This document shows, piece after piece, positions 25,360-39,387 of a DNA stretch of 64,000 nucleotides. Position numbers and translations under genes: made by a program. Origin of the DNA: Rotaria macrura (lineage: Eukaryota; Rotifera; Eurotatoria; Philodinida; Philodinidae); the NCBI GenBank assembly GCA_900239685.1, contig OENT01000543.1, positions 1 to 64,000 of the forward strand, given 5' to 3'. How positions within the stretch are numbered: the first letter of the stretch is position 1; every line of letters starts with the position of its first letter. Below the pieces are notes generated by a model. The model had not been told where the DNA came from. It saw only the letters and a list, made by a program, of their open reading frames with translations, and ran no database searches.

Positions 25360-26885
25360 CACAGCTGGGCAAAAGTTTAGGACTTTTATTCTCTCGTCTA
25401 TTTCTCAAACGATAAGCGATCAAGATCCGATTTAAAAGGTGATATGCAAAGTATGAATGACGGGCTATAAGATGCAGTATGGAAGTTAACTAGATCTTTT
25501 CGTCTGTTTTTCTGAAAATCAGCACAAGGTTTTTGCACGAAGCAACGTTTTGTTCATTTTTTGTATTTCGGATTTTCCTAAACAACAGATTTTCGCCAAA
25601 ATATTCAGACGCCAATTGATCGATAGGGAATTTTCCAAGCTATCCATTGCTGGCATGAGATTTAACTTTTGACCCCATTTTTGCTCCCTAAACTCCGTTT
25701 TACTGAAAGCCTCCGTAAGACCCCTAACAACAGCAGTTGACTCCGTCAAGCAACACTCTATCTAAATGTGTCATGCAAAAAAAGAAAGAGTGTAAAAAAC
25801 GGTATTAGATTATTTATTTAAGTTGCAAAATAAACAGGTTTTCTTGTATGTTTTCATAAAAGAAAGTTTTGAAAAAACTAGTACCCTTTGGTTTTTCGAA
25901 AATTTCACTGCAAAACTTCATTTTCTTCATTTTCTAAACTAGTCAGCTAGATAGAGCACAAAATTCTGTACAAGAATATAACTTTCTTGCTTCAGTTGAT
26001 TGTCGTATCTCAGAGAGTCGGAACGAAAACAAATCTTTTTGATATCGCAAGATGTCCCTTTTTCTCAACGTATTTTACTACTGACTGCACTTTACTTATA
26101 ATTTCGGCAATGTTTTGATTTATTTAGAAATACTGTAGCCTATTTCATTCTCAGCAAATCCAGACGTTTCTCAAACTTTTAGGGCATTTCTACGTGAAGT
26201 TATAAGTAAAATACTTTTGCGAGTGAAACACACTGACAAAAAGTTACATTTTTCCAAATGAATTGAAAGTTTTTGATTTTAGAACTTTAAGATGTGACGA
26301 TGAACGAAACCAAGAAAGACATAGTCTTCCGAACAATTTTGTTCTCTATTTATCTAACTAATTTTAAAAATAAAAAAGTAAAGTTTTCGTGATGAAAGTT
26401 TTAAAAAACCAAGGCTGGCCAGTTTTGGTAAAACCTTCTCTCTTCAAATACATCATCTTGTGCAGGTTTTTATGCTCGTTTTTTTGGTGTATAATACATT
26501 GAGATAAGATTTAATTTAACGGAGTAAATCGCTCTTGTTCGAGTTTTTGTGGTCGAATTCAATAAAACGGACTTTAGATGGCCAAAAGAGAGTGCGAAGT
26601 CCAAAATCGTTTTAGCAGTGGATATCTCGTGAAATTCTCTATCGAAGCATCAAGGTTTGAATTATTTTAGCGAAAACTTTTCGGTTATACTAAAAGGCAA
26701 AAAAAACGTTTTTCACCTAAAAATCTTTTTTTAATTTTTAAAAGCCGCAGTTAGAAGATCTAGCCACATCCCATAGGGCATCTAATAGTTCGTCGTCCAT
26801 AATATGTATATCACTTCATAAATCAAATTTCTATCGCTTATTGTCCGAAGAAAAATAAAAAGTCCTAAACTTTTGTCCAGCGGTG
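25360..26885. mobile_element. non-autonomous Tc1/mariner-like DNA transposon, 1526 bp
   Basis: Terminal inverted repeats of about 31 bases: the left end starts CACAGCTGGGCAAAAGTTTA and continues GGACTTTTATT. The right end is the inverse of CACCGCTGGACAAAAGTTTA followed by GGACTTTTTATT. They differ at only a few positions. Both outer ends abut the dinucleotide TA (25358-25359 and 26886-26887), the target duplication of the Tc1/mariner/pogo superfamily. The interior has no frame above 76 codons and no recognisable DDE transposase remnant, so the copy must have relied on a transposase made elsewhere. Near-identical ends suggest a fairly recent insertion. Confidence 0.88.
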
Positions 26886-26887
26886 TA

Positions 26888-27628
26888 CATATGATCAGCT
26901 CGTATCTACTTGATTCTAGCGAAAATTTTCGAATGATATTTCAATAACTTGGTTGATGGTAAGTACATAAAATAGGTTAACTTCGTTTATGATCTGTTCA
27001 AAACCATTTCTAATTTGATAGTTAAGTTTCAATATTTTTTTTTCACATGAATGAGAATGTTGTTCCAAATTATGAAAATTATTTAGAACAAGAATTTTAA
27101 CGAGTGTATATTGTCGTATTTTCAGCAATTCAGAATATCTGAACAGTTCAATATCTTTTGATTTAATCAGCTCAATGATTATAGTCGTATTTATACATCT
27201 TTAAAATCTTCACGAAATGATCGAGTTGATCTACACAAATTCAACAAGAAATCTTATTCATTCAAGTGTTCGTCAGAGAAACTATTTTTATTTTAATATC
27301 GATCCTGTTCTGTCGATTGAAAGTATGATTGTAGTGAGTTTGGAACTAGTTCATTTTCTCGAGACATAACTATTCGAAGTAATTTGATCAAATATCCAAT
27401 GTTGGTTTCTCAGTGCTGAACAACTAAATTTTCAATTTTAAAAGATTTGTTTTAAAAATGTTTTTTTTAAGGATTTTATTTTGTTCAAGTCCTTGTTGAA
27501 AACATGTTTTTTTTTCATGTAAAGCCTCGTTAAAGTCCTCTACTATTTTTAAGATGAGAAATATAATTAAATCATAGAAAACAACATGAACAACTCGAAC
27601 GAGTGATGTTTATCAAGATATTATACCA
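26888..27628. other. intergenic, no gene seen
   Basis: About 740 bp of spacer between the transposon and the tetraspanin-like gene, AT-rich. No supported feature. Confidence 0.5.
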
Positions 27629-28343
27629 TCAAACATTTGGATGAGCTGTTGAATAGTCTAGATCCAAACGCGACGAATCAATCGATTCATCATTGTTAGT
27701 CGTATCTTCATTTTTTATGTAGTACCATAATAGAAATAGTAGTGCTAAACGATAACCGACTGTCATTAAATCAAGTATTATCATCATATTTCTTTGCAAT
27801 CGAATAATTGTTAAACATGATTTGGCATTATCGAATTCAATTTGACCACATGTTTCGGGATATTTTGTTTGAAATTTTAGAAAATTTTCTTGTGTATGCA
27901 TTTCATCGTTGATTGAACAACATCTAGAAGAACGACAAAAATAATTTTCAAAACGAAAACAAAACTAGAACATACTGGGTATTTTTGATGATAGCTCTCA
28001 TGAATGACCTAATTTCAGTATCATATTCAATATGTCGAATAAGTTCTTTGGTTAGATTGGATTTTAATGTTGCTGTTTCATACAAGTTACTTATAGAATA
28101 CATTATACTAACAAAAACTAATCCAAAAAACGATCCATAGGCAAATAGACGACTCGTTCGTCGACGAGCATATAATAGATAGAGTATGGCACCAGTTACA
28201 GTAAGATAAAACGCACCGTATATACTATTGAGTATACTTCGTTCGATGAATATGTCATAAATGAATGTCAATAATCCGAGAAAAGCTCCAAGACAAATAA
28301 GAATTCGAAGAATGAAACGGATTAATTGGTGAGAAATTTTCAT
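27629..28343 (-). CDS. tetraspanin-like four-pass membrane protein
   Basis: Two exons, 28343-27976 and 27923-27629, joined across a 52-bp GT..AG intron; 220 residues. Three hydrophobic segments lie in the first 100 residues (about 7-30, 38-60 and 68-90). A long polar loop follows, then a fourth segment near 180-200 (MMIILDLMTVGYRLALLFLLWYY). The loop holds a CC pair created exactly at the splice junction (QCCSIND), a PETC site and a later single Cys (AKSC). This layout (TM1-TM3 close together, a large loop with CC and PxxC-like sites, TM4, short tail) is that of tetraspanins, organisers of membrane microdomains. The canonical CCG is CCS here and overall identity to known members looks weak, so a divergent tetraspanin is the best reading but not the only one. 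Confidence 0.7.
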
Positions 28344-29368
28344 TCTTGAAAAAAATTAATCAAAAAAAAAACATTATCATTATACAGAAAATAAACGAGT
28401 ATTCTTAGTTACATCGATGGCGCTATTTCATGTTGTGTTGTTGGTAGATATTAATTTGGATATTTCTCTAATAAAAAATGGTTTTTTAAGTCATTGTATA
28501 AACACAATGTTATGAATACTAGTGATTATTTCTTCTCAGAAAGACCCTAAACGCGTATTACTTCCTCGAACACTGAAGATTTCCTGTTTACCCAAGACTA
28601 AAACTAATTAATCCAACACAAATGTATCCAATAGAAAGGATCTGAAATCTCAAGATTCTATCTATTTCCACTTTACCGAATGTAATTTCATTCATATAAA
28701 TCCAGTAAAGTATTGTTTATACAGTATGCTATCAGTATTCTGATTATTGTGAACCTTTGTGATATCACAATAATATTTCTTCAAACGTCGAGTGTTGAGT
28801 CAGAAAGAATTGCAGGATCAGAAATTGAGTTCTATCTTGTCAAATAAGAACTAAAGTTTCACTTGGCAAAATTAAATGGATAAAATTCAACAACTACCTG
28901 TCGTCACTGGTTCTAAATAATGTTAAATCGAGTCGATATTTGTCATTGATTGTGTCACTTTATCTTTTCATGAAAGCAAGAATATAACTTTTCTGAAAAT
29001 ATGAAAACCAAATTGATCCATTAATTATTCACTTAGAAAAAATAGTTGCACATTTCGAAGAACATCACCGCGAATCTTCTCACTTGAGGATTATATTTTC
29101 TGATTTCTTTGGAACAACAATCATAATTGTTCAAGCTTGTCACGATTCTTTTCATGAATATAGTTTTTCTCGACTATTAAAAACTAGGAGTGAAACTGAT
29201 CTGGCTGCATTTGGTTCAGAAAGTCAACCGGACCGATTAACAACGGAAATTCACTGGTTGAATTTTTTGAAAAGAGCTCCCTGCATTTCCATCTGTTTTT
29301 TTTTCTTGTAAAGGAAATGTTTAATTTGTTTTGCTATTAGGTGTCAGTTTTATGAAACGATGCGCTAC

Positions 29369-29389
29369 ATATATATATATATATATATG
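29369..29389. repeat. (TA)n microsatellite
   Basis: Uninterrupted AT dinucleotide run of about 21 bases, seen directly. Confidence 0.9.
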
Positions 29390-32300
29390 TGAACAAAGAG
29401 CACAATCATTGTTCAGTTCAAGGAAAGAAATCGATAAAACATATTTGCTAATAAGAAAAAAATCTAATTCATGCATGTGAAAGAGCAATGTTGAATGGTT
29501 ATGAAAATATTATTTTTTTTCCAACACTTCCTGGTACTGTAGTGGGGATTCACCTTATTAGAGACGTTTTCTGTTTACTACATCTATATATGCAACAATC
29601 TGAGTGCATAATTACTCCCACCATAGTCACACAATGCATTGTTAGTAAGACAATTTTACGAGTCAAATTGATGTCCTAGTATTTCTCTTTGGTATCCAAT
29701 TACGTTTTCTCAAATTATAAATATTGTTCTACATCTTTTGTGAACATAATTGTTTTTAATATCGTATAATACTTTTCAATGAATGAAGTTTATGAAACAA
29801 TATTCTTTTTGTGCGTCAAATGTTTTTTTTTCTATTCCGTTTCTATACTCAAGCAATTTTATTCAAATGAACTTTTCTCAGAAAGAATACCGATGATATT
29901 AATCTTGCCGTATGCAAAATGAGTATAACTTTTAGTTAATAAAATGTTGTCTAAAAAGAAAAAAAATAATAACATTCTTCTTCCTAAAGATACACAGTGA
30001 TAAGCTTGGTATTGTATATATTGCTACGATTTCTCCTAAATTGAATGATTATCTTCAGTACAGTAAAATAAAAAACAAGAATCGTAATCGATTAAGTAGA
30101 AATCGACTTTTAGATATGTTTTTCTTGTCGGTCTAGTATTTTACGATGATTGTACTCTTCAATCATAAGGTTAAATACATATAGAAAGACTTTCGACCTT
30201 GTTGACAATGCAAAAGTTTTCTTGAATTTACGATGACTACTGGTTGAATCGTCTTATTAAACCATTTGCTAATCGATTGCACCACTCGAACTGACTCTGC
30301 TGATTTCTAAAATATTTTGGCTAGCTGGACAGATTTTCATGTAATTGATTTCAACGTTTGCTGTACGATTTGCCGGAATTTCATCGATTTCTAATTGATT
30401 GGATCGAACTGGTTAGATATTTTTCTCTGGGATTAGATCATTTCATCGATTTCTTCTTGGTTCTAAGCCTGCGAAAAACACTCCTAAATTAGGTAAATCA
30501 CTAGGCTTAAAACAAAGTATCGAGTGAAAAACATTCTCACTCTTTCACGGATAATACCTTAGGAGAAAATATTTCAGCGTATTCTTCGAAGTCTTACTAC
30601 TAACATTATCCCCTGTGGAAAGAGAAGTGATCTAATACATGTATGAAAATTAAAATGGCTTTTATATCAAATGTGCTCTTGCATTGCCGAGCAAAATTAC
30701 TGTCTGAATAAAGATATTCATTGTCTTCATTAGCATGAAAACAACGAAGAGTTCAATTAGAGATGTCAAAAAGTGATCAATCTATTTTAAATTTATTTTC
30801 ATTAATAATACATTAGACATGATCGTTAATTCTCTTTGACGAGATGAAAATAAGTAGTATAAATAATTCTTTTGGTTCGATTACTATGGCAATGAAAATT
30901 GGAGCGCACAATGATCATCATGGGAAACTATGTGACACTTAACAAACGGTCGATTCGACAGAGAATCGTTTTTTTTTTGAACAAATCCTGATAGTGGATA
31001 TTGGTATAGAGCAATCTATATCGAAACAAGATTTAATATATTCTTAACTGCGATGTCCATGGTTGTATAAATCTTCTTCTCCATATTAGCTTTTGATGTA
31101 CCATGTAATTACATGTCATCAAGAAATGGTGCATTTTTAACGACTTTTCCAATTCTATGACTTCATAGTCATAGAAGTTCACTGTCTGTCGTTCTTTATA
31201 GGCATTAATTGATTTCAATATAATATCTTTTCACTGATTATCATAAAGTAGATTTTATTGAGACTTCAATGCACGATAGAATGAGTCTTTTTTGAAATTT
31301 CCTCTAATGACATACATAGGACAGAAACAAACTGACAACACAAGTGGTTCATTATTTTTCGACATTATTTTTTATATCTAGGTAGTTCAAAGACAATATC
31401 TATCCAATTTGGAACTGAAGTTTTGCAGTTTGCACATTCTTTAGCTAACAGTAATTATTTTTTGTCTAATGAACTATTATCTTGATTGAACTAAATTTAG
31501 ATTATGTAAGGTTTATTTATTTTTCTAGAATCATGCTACTCATGTTTATCTATAATTGCCACTTGATAAAACGTCTATGCGCAAGTGACTGTTTAAATCA
31601 TATATAAGAGCGGACTTTTCTTTAGAAAGGATAACAGACGACAAGTCAAAAATATGTAGCAAGATTATGTTGGAAGAAGATTTTCTTCTAGATTTATCAT
31701 ATTTCATTTGTTAATACAATCTTGTATATCTCTCTAAGATCGATGCTTGCCTTCAAATCAAGAATAGTTGTGATTTATATTTACACGATTGCTCAGTTGA
31801 CTGTATATATTCGACGATGAAGATAATTCATAGATCATCGAATTTTCGACTCGTAGAAATCTTGAATATTATTGAGTTCACTTTAATTACTGAATCAGTA
31901 TCTTTCATTGTTTTAATCACTGTACTATTTCAAGTGAACAAACCTTACATTTAACAAACAGAAATCAATCTTTCTGTCATGTATGAAATTCTAAATGTGA
32001 CTGTATTTCAGTTTCTTATATTTCGCATTGATATTGCGTATAAAATCGACATACCTAGATTAGGATACATGGATAAATTGAATACTATCGACTCACTCCG
32101 GAAAAGAATGAAAGTTTCGTTGAATTCAATCCTAACATATGTTGAAATTTACATTCAAAGGCTAGCAATAGCAAAGTGATTGACTTACTGCCTTGACAAT
32201 AAGCATTGTTTTCATTGATATTAATTTTACCATGAATACAAATCTAGATGAAGCTTTTTCTTCATTCATGTCTATAATGTCAGCATTCTCAATCGTTTTC

Positions 32301-34193
32301 ACACTTGAATCATTCAGATTATCTACATATATTGTGGATCTAGTGCAATTACTTATGATACTACTTTGGTTCATTCTAGTCATTTTTAGACTAATTCACT
32401 CATGTCAATGGAATGAAACGAGAAAATTAAATTGAGCTTCATTCGTCAGACTCTTTGACTTCATTTTAATACGTTCATATTTTTATTTAGTTCCTGGTCA
32501 AAGTCATTTGTCTCTTTTCAAAACACTTCGTAAGGGATATATGCATCTCGTGTTTCTTGTTAGAATTAAGTAAAAGGCAATCGAAAAAAAAAGATACTAA
32601 CTTCGCAATTAACTAATCGACAAGAAAGTTTATCATGAAAAGAATTTCTTAGTTGAAAGTTTTAAATTTCTTTCATTATCAATTCCAATACATTGGATAT
32701 CAGGTTATATCAATATGATACGTGCATCTTTTACAGGAAAGAAATCTGTTCTCTACATCGGAATACTATTCGAATGGAGAAAAGAAACTGCTAATGTATA
32801 GCCTGTAGAATAACAAATATGAAACTCGGTGTGGTTTTTCTTTGTTAATAACAAAATAGATTGTTTTCTTTTTTCTATTCGGAGACATAAATCATCGTCA
32901 TACTTATGCTAAGTCCTCTCAAAATGTAATGAACAAATTGTTCATGCACTCTAACGAAACATTATTAATATAAAATCTTTGATCTTATATCAAAAACATA
33001 TTTCCCTATCTATAGAATAGGACAAAAAAAGGTACGACTTCTACCTTATGATACCGTTACACCTCATTTGTATGACTATCTTTCAAACAATAGTACAATG
33101 CTCATTACCTATGATGTACACCGAAAACAAAAAAACCGTTGATGATTTCGAAGATTGCTCAGTACTTGAAGCTATTTTTCTAATAGAAAACTATTTTTGT
33201 CCGGATATGATTTGTGATTGTATGTGAACTTCGACCAACGATAAAGTTCTCATCTAAAGCAGATGAATTTTTGTTTTGATCATCTTATTATTATTTTTAT
33301 GATGTTGTTCTTGTTTTTAGTATTCTATGCCAAAGATAGTATTCATCGTCTATTGATTGTCATTTGACAACTATTCAAAGAAAGAACTATGTCACCCGAT
33401 TTCTAACACATAAATATTTATTGTCATTCGTATATTGATGGGTTGCTTATGAATTTCTAAATATCGATGTATCGGTGAAGTATTGATGGCACTTTTTCAT
33501 TCTCTAGTTTCTTATCAACGCATAATTTTAAATAGCTTTTTTTATTATCTGTTTCACATCAATTTGTACGAATTAGATTGGATTTCTATCGAACAACTCA
33601 ATTACTATATCAAAAGATATTTCAATGAACATAATCGTAGATATCTGTTTATGCACACTTGATGCATCTATATACGTATATATTTGAATAGAAAGAATAT
33701 TATTTTCTATTGACGAACCATCCATATACTGATGGAGTAAAACGAGAAAACTTCCATTGAAAGTATTACTTCAAAGTGAAAGAAAGAAGAAAAAACGATA
33801 GTCATCGTTAGTAGAAATCTGTCGTCTATTATCAAATTATAGACAAAATCGAAGCCCTCAATATTTTGAAGAACTTAAATATGTTTCAACATTGTTCGTC
33901 ATTCATAGACAGTGATAAAATAGTTTACGATTCGATTGAATTCATAAATGCATAACATCATAAATAAACAGGTATTAAAATATTCACCACTTAGTAGGAT
34001 ATATATATATTTGTAAATTTTTGTTCTAGAAGAATACACAATTTTAATCTCGTTTCCTCTTTTTTTCAATTAATTAAATCCATTTTTGATTCGTCCGAAA
34101 TAGAAAACGTCAATCTGAATTATGTCTCAAATCATGAGAACAAGAAGCAAAAAAATGATTATCTTTTCTTTCGTTCTTCAACTTTCATAGTTG

Positions 34194-34214
34194 CATATAT
34201 ATATATATATATAT
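34194..34214. repeat. (TA)n microsatellite
   Basis: Uninterrupted AT dinucleotide run of about 20 bases, seen directly. Confidence 0.9.
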
Positions 34215-35555
34215 TATTAACAAACTAAAAAGATTTCTCAGCGATATTGCGTTTTTTATTATTATCTTCATTCTTATTAAATTAATCTTCTTGAGAGAAT
34301 TATGGTCACATGAGATTGTATTTGTTCACGCGCAATTATAATTCCTTTGAATATCTATCATCTCTCAGTTTAGATACATATATGTTATATCCTTTGAGGA
34401 ATATTAAGAAAATAAAGAAACATCGCCATTTCTGTTAATAATTGATTAGTGACAAATAAATGTATACAATCTAATTAAATAAGAATTGTTTCAAAAAGGA
34501 AAGAACAATTCAATCTTGAACATTGTACTGTAACTAAGAACTGGATTATTTATATATCAATAATTATTGAATTGGAAACAGCTATTGTGTCAACGTTCGA
34601 GAAAATCAATGTCATTTTTCTTCTATTTTCATTTGATCTAAAAAATAAATGTTAATAATTGAATGACTTCATTTTATCGATCAAAATCAATCGGTTAGTG
34701 CATAACACAAGTTTTAACAGTTGCCTCACTTTTTTCCATACGAGTTTTCTTTTTTGCTACAAAAATATCTATTTTGTTTCTTTTATTTTAATTACAAATA
34801 ATAGTCACATTATATGATAAAGAAGAAAAACTAACGATGTGTAGAACTATGTATGAGCTTAGAAAGACTAGAAGCTGTATTCAGAAAGAGAAAGAAAATA
34901 GAAGCAAGTCAGCTTCTTTCAACGTAGCGGAAATGAATGAACTAGAAGTGCGCGTGCTTGACGAGAGCGATGCCATCAGCTACAACAATAACCACTTTCA
35001 CTACAAAAGACGACAAATGAGAAGATGTAGCATCTAAAATAACAATTAGATGAGCATCGCATATTGGCCTCGAATGACAAGACTGTCTTTTTTCCTTTTT
35101 TTTTTTTTGAATTCCGCTAGGTAGACAAGACGGATGAACAGCATGTTATGATTACCGTGTGTTTCTTCTTCTTCTTTTGTAGTTTTGGCCTTTCCTTTTT
35201 TGTTCGCGAGTAACCAACTAAAAGATTGAGAGCTTGTGTCATGCACAAAACAGATCAAATAAAAAACTGAGCACGATCTAATAAAGTATTCATGAGATTA
35301 TCTATATTAACAAAATCTGTTTTCTTTGATTTTCATATTCCAAACACATACTCCCCCTCGAGTGATCTGTGTATAACTACAGATAACATATATTTTGTAT
35401 TGCCTTTACCATCGATAAAAATATGTATTACGTTTATATTTATATATGTATATATTTATAATTTGTATATAAATAAATATTGTCAATGCCAGGTATATTA
35501 ATATGAAGCCGAATATTTATCTTAGACATTTCAACATAGGAATTTTTAATAAATT

Positions 35556-35574
35556 TATATATATATATATATAT
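35556..35574. repeat. (TA)n microsatellite
   Basis: Uninterrupted AT dinucleotide run of about 19 bases, seen directly. Confidence 0.9.
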
Positions 35575-36607
35575 ACATGCTGTGAGAGACATATTAAGCG
35601 CATATAAATGACGTTTTATTTTTGAAAAATTCTAATATCTAGATACTGATTATTTTAAGAGTACAATGACAAGAAGAAAGGGAAGGTAAGGAGCAAAGTA
35701 GAAAAGAAAAATGATTAGTAATTGATTATGTCAGTACTATATACTCGTCTGCTTCTCTATAAAGCATTTTCTCCTTGTTCATAAATAGCAGAAATAATAG
35801 ACGAAGCGTCACACTTGCTTTTTCTCCGCTACTTTTCTTCTTTTTTTTCTCTCTCTCTCTAGTCGTTGTTGCTATCTATTCTTTAACCTAACAAAAAACA
35901 TGCATACAATGAAGTGAAAACAAAGAATAGTTGAATCTGTAATGAAAATTGTTTCAAATTATTGACATCTTAGATGATTAAAACTAGGAAGGGCTTTAGA
36001 ATGGGGCAGAAGGGTTTAGTAAAAGACTTCTAATCATACGACTATCGAAATCCAAAAAAGGTACACCTCGACATTGATGGAGAAAGAGAAAGTGAAACAG
36101 AGAGCGAGAAAAGAAGAGGGAAAGAACGAGTTCTTCTCTTCTCACAACTCTACTTTTCCTTCATTTTTGCTATTCCAGTATCTGCGTTCAATAGTCGTCA
36201 TCAAATACACTCACACACATGTAGGACTCTCATTCATAAGTATAGTGGCGTCTTTCCTTATGAGCTCTTACTTTCAATATCATACAATAAACTACTATTA
36301 GATTCTGAATATCAATAACTACATTTATTCTATATTCATCAATTTTAATGAGCCACGAAAAAAGAATGAACTTTAACATGTTACTGAAAGTGTTACAGAT
36401 TTTCTACATGTGTAGACTTTATCAAGGAAATTAATGAAAATTATAATCCCTCAGATCACTCTATGTCCGTTTTTAATAAAACAATGATGCTGTGTCTATG
36501 TATGCTTTGCCATAATAGAAAGATGTGCTATTTTTAGATTTTCTATAATGTGAATATTTGCGCTATGGAAATATAAACTAATATTTAAAAAATCTTCAAC
36601 AATCTTC

Positions 36608-37647
36608 ATGGAACAATTCAATACATTTTCAAAATCATCGAATTTTTCATCATTTACACCGATCAAAACAAACGAACATGCATCAGCCACGACATGTGGT
36701 GATGGCTATGTTTATACAGGTCCTTCAACTGCCCAATATTATGAAATGCATTCAAAATCTACAAACGAAGCAATTAAACGTGCAACAGCTCATCATGATG
36801 AACAGATTCTTGCTTCAAAATCATCGGCTAATATAAATAATGTGCCATTATCATCATCACCATCAACTGACCTTATGAATAATACTAGTCAGTATCAATT
36901 TAAAGTAATGTTATTAGGTGATAGTGGTGTTGGTAAGTATTGAATTAGTTTCGTATAATTATTTCATTTGAATATCATAAATCTAGGTAAAACATGTTTA
37001 CTCGTACGATTCAAAGATGGTACATTTCTTGCTGGAAGTTTTATTGCAACAGTTGGCATCGATTTTCGTAACAAATTGGTGATGCTTGGTGATAAAAGTA
37101 TAAAATTACAGATATTTGACACAGTAAATAAAATTGTTATTGTTGATTAAGAATAAACTTTTTAATTTTAATTTTTAAAAAGGCAGGTCAAGAACGTTTT
37201 AGATCAGTGACACATTCATACTATCGCGATGCCAATGCATTACTATTACTCTATGATGTAACATCGTATTCATCATTTGAAAATATTTCAGCATGGCTTA
37301 GTGAAATCAAAGAATTCGCACACGACGGTGTTACTATAATGTTAATTGGAAATAAGATTGATAAATCTCAACGTGTCGTATCACGAGAAACTGGCGAACG
37401 TTTAGCAAGAGACTATGAAGTTAGTTTTCTTGAAACATCAGCTAAAACTGGTCAAAATGTTGAATTAGCATTTATGGCAACAGCTCAAGCATTACTTGAT
37501 AGAGAATTAAGTCGACGTAATAATTCTAATGAATATGTTACATCAAACGATTCAACTAGAATATCTGGATTATCATTAATAAATAATAATCGAGATAGCT
37601 ATAACAATATGAACAATGTTCCCAGAAATTCTGGCTGGTGTTGTTAA
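36608..37647 (+). CDS. Rab26/Rab37-type small GTPase
   Basis: Rab GTPases direct vesicle traffic; Rab26 and Rab37 act on secretory granules and synaptic vesicles. Exons 36608-36932, 36987-37123 and 37183-37647 give 308 residues. The P-loop GDSGVGKT is split by the first intron. It is followed by [27 protein letters not shown] (switch I, close to Rab26/37), [19 protein letters not shown] (switch II, created at the second junction), GNKID (G4) and ETSAKTG (G5). The protein ends in WCC, a double-Cys prenylation site. A polar, Ser/Thr-rich N-terminal extension of about 100 residues precedes the GTPase core; vertebrate Rab26 also has an N-terminal extension. I cannot tell Rab26 from Rab37 by eye. 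Introns are 54 and 59 bp. Confidence 0.94.
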
Positions 37648-39387
37648 GAAACATAAAAACAGAATTAAAAAGAACAACAAATGAAAACATTGAAGGCATC
37701 CTAATAAAGATTCATTCATAGTTGTGAATATTGTTCTCTTTGTTGTCACAAAACAATAAATTAAAGGATACGAGTTTACCTGGAAATAACAATTAATTAT
37801 TATAAAATATTTAATAAAACAGTTCATAATATACGACATTGATTGAAGGCATTTGATGTCATTCAGAATGCAAACGAGAGGTCTACGCGGAAATGAATGC
37901 ATTTTAAGACTTGTTAACAGAATAGAACCTACATTCATTTTGATTTGTAAGAAACATTGTCCGTAATGTATGCTTCAAATTGAAAAAAATTTATATATAT
38001 ATAGATATGTCAAAATTTTTATATTCTATTGCTTTTTCCCGTATTCGTCTTTCATTATTTCTTGTTCTCGAAATATTCTTGTCAATGAAAACAATTGATT
38101 ATTCAATGAAGTCGAGATCAAATACGGTTTTGTAAAGAAAATAGAATATTTAAGTAAGTGTTATTTTAATATGAAGATAATACACAATGAATAACATATA
38201 ATATTCTATAAACAAGAGAAAAATTATTGTTCGAAATACATTGAATATTTTGCAATTTATTTTAATCATCGTAAAATATGTAGAATGAATAGTAAATATC
38301 AATCAAAGACAACCTTGATGGATACATAACCTTAACGATAAATACTCATTAAATAGACGTAAAAGTTGTACTTCATTGAATAGATTTAATGATTTATGAA
38401 CTAAAATTCACTAAATACTTTAGCATGAGAACATTGATCATTCTACTAATTTTAAAGATATATTGAATAATTAGTAGTTTTATTTTAGAACTTCGAATGA
38501 AACATTATCATAGAAATCTTTATTGTTTTGCTGATGTTGTCCAAATGAATTCATGATTTTATATCAGATTTGAACTTGACAATTATTGTTCTACTACTAT
38601 TTATTATTCATTTGGTATAAATCTAAATTACTGATAAAGATCAACTATTAGTGTAATATCTGATATGATTTGACGTGTTTCACATAAAAAAGAAGTGATT
38701 CTTATCTTTCACCGATACATTAGTATTCTTCAATGAACAGATGAAAAATCCTTGAATTTTCATTTGAATTATATCAATATTTCTTTTATGTCAATATCTC
38801 ACGTACGCGCACCATCTAGATAAAAGTGAAATAGAATCACTATTCTTATATAGTAATAATTATTCATTCGACGTTAATAATTTTAGAAGATAACATTGAT
38901 TGAGACAACTATCAATAATTCTATTTTTATCTTTATCAGTCAAGTCAATTCTTTATAATCAACAAAGTTCTTATCCTATAATATTATCAATCATCAGTTA
39001 CAATCTGAAGAAATTCTCGTCAATTAAATTTATCTTTTTTTATCACAACAAAAAATATCTCAATATAGACATATATGTTTTCCTCACAATAACATTCAAT
39101 TGGTGACTTAAAAACACATCTATTTATTAAAATTCAGAGGTGATATAATGTCGCAGAAGATATCAAATACATATATATATATATATACATATAATCAGAA
39201 AAGAAAGAAAAACTGTCGTGCATATTCTTCATCTGTTGGATTCAAAATAAAAATAAAATAAGCAAAATTAATATCTATCAATGATTGACAATCTATCATT
39301 TTAAAAAATATTATACTATCAATCATCATCTGTAAAAATTGATTTTTCTATCAATAGAAACTTTACTTCTTAGATAAATATATATAT

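Larger units (their letters stand above)
28344..36607. other. 8.3-kb region without a recognisable gene
   Basis: Long AT-rich stretch. Open frames reach only 60-80 codons (for example near 29.1, 29.5, 32.0-32.4, 34.8 and 36.1 kb) and none has a recognisable motif or splices into a longer frame. It contains dinucleotide TA runs near 29369-29389, 34194-34214 and 35556-35574. The right end should contain the promoter of the Rab gene. Lineage-specific RNAs cannot be excluded by eye. Confidence 0.5.

Noticed and set aside
25519-25749. 76-codon frame as a transposase
   Set aside because: No DDE or helix-turn-helix features, far too short, and no flanking frame pieces in the element.
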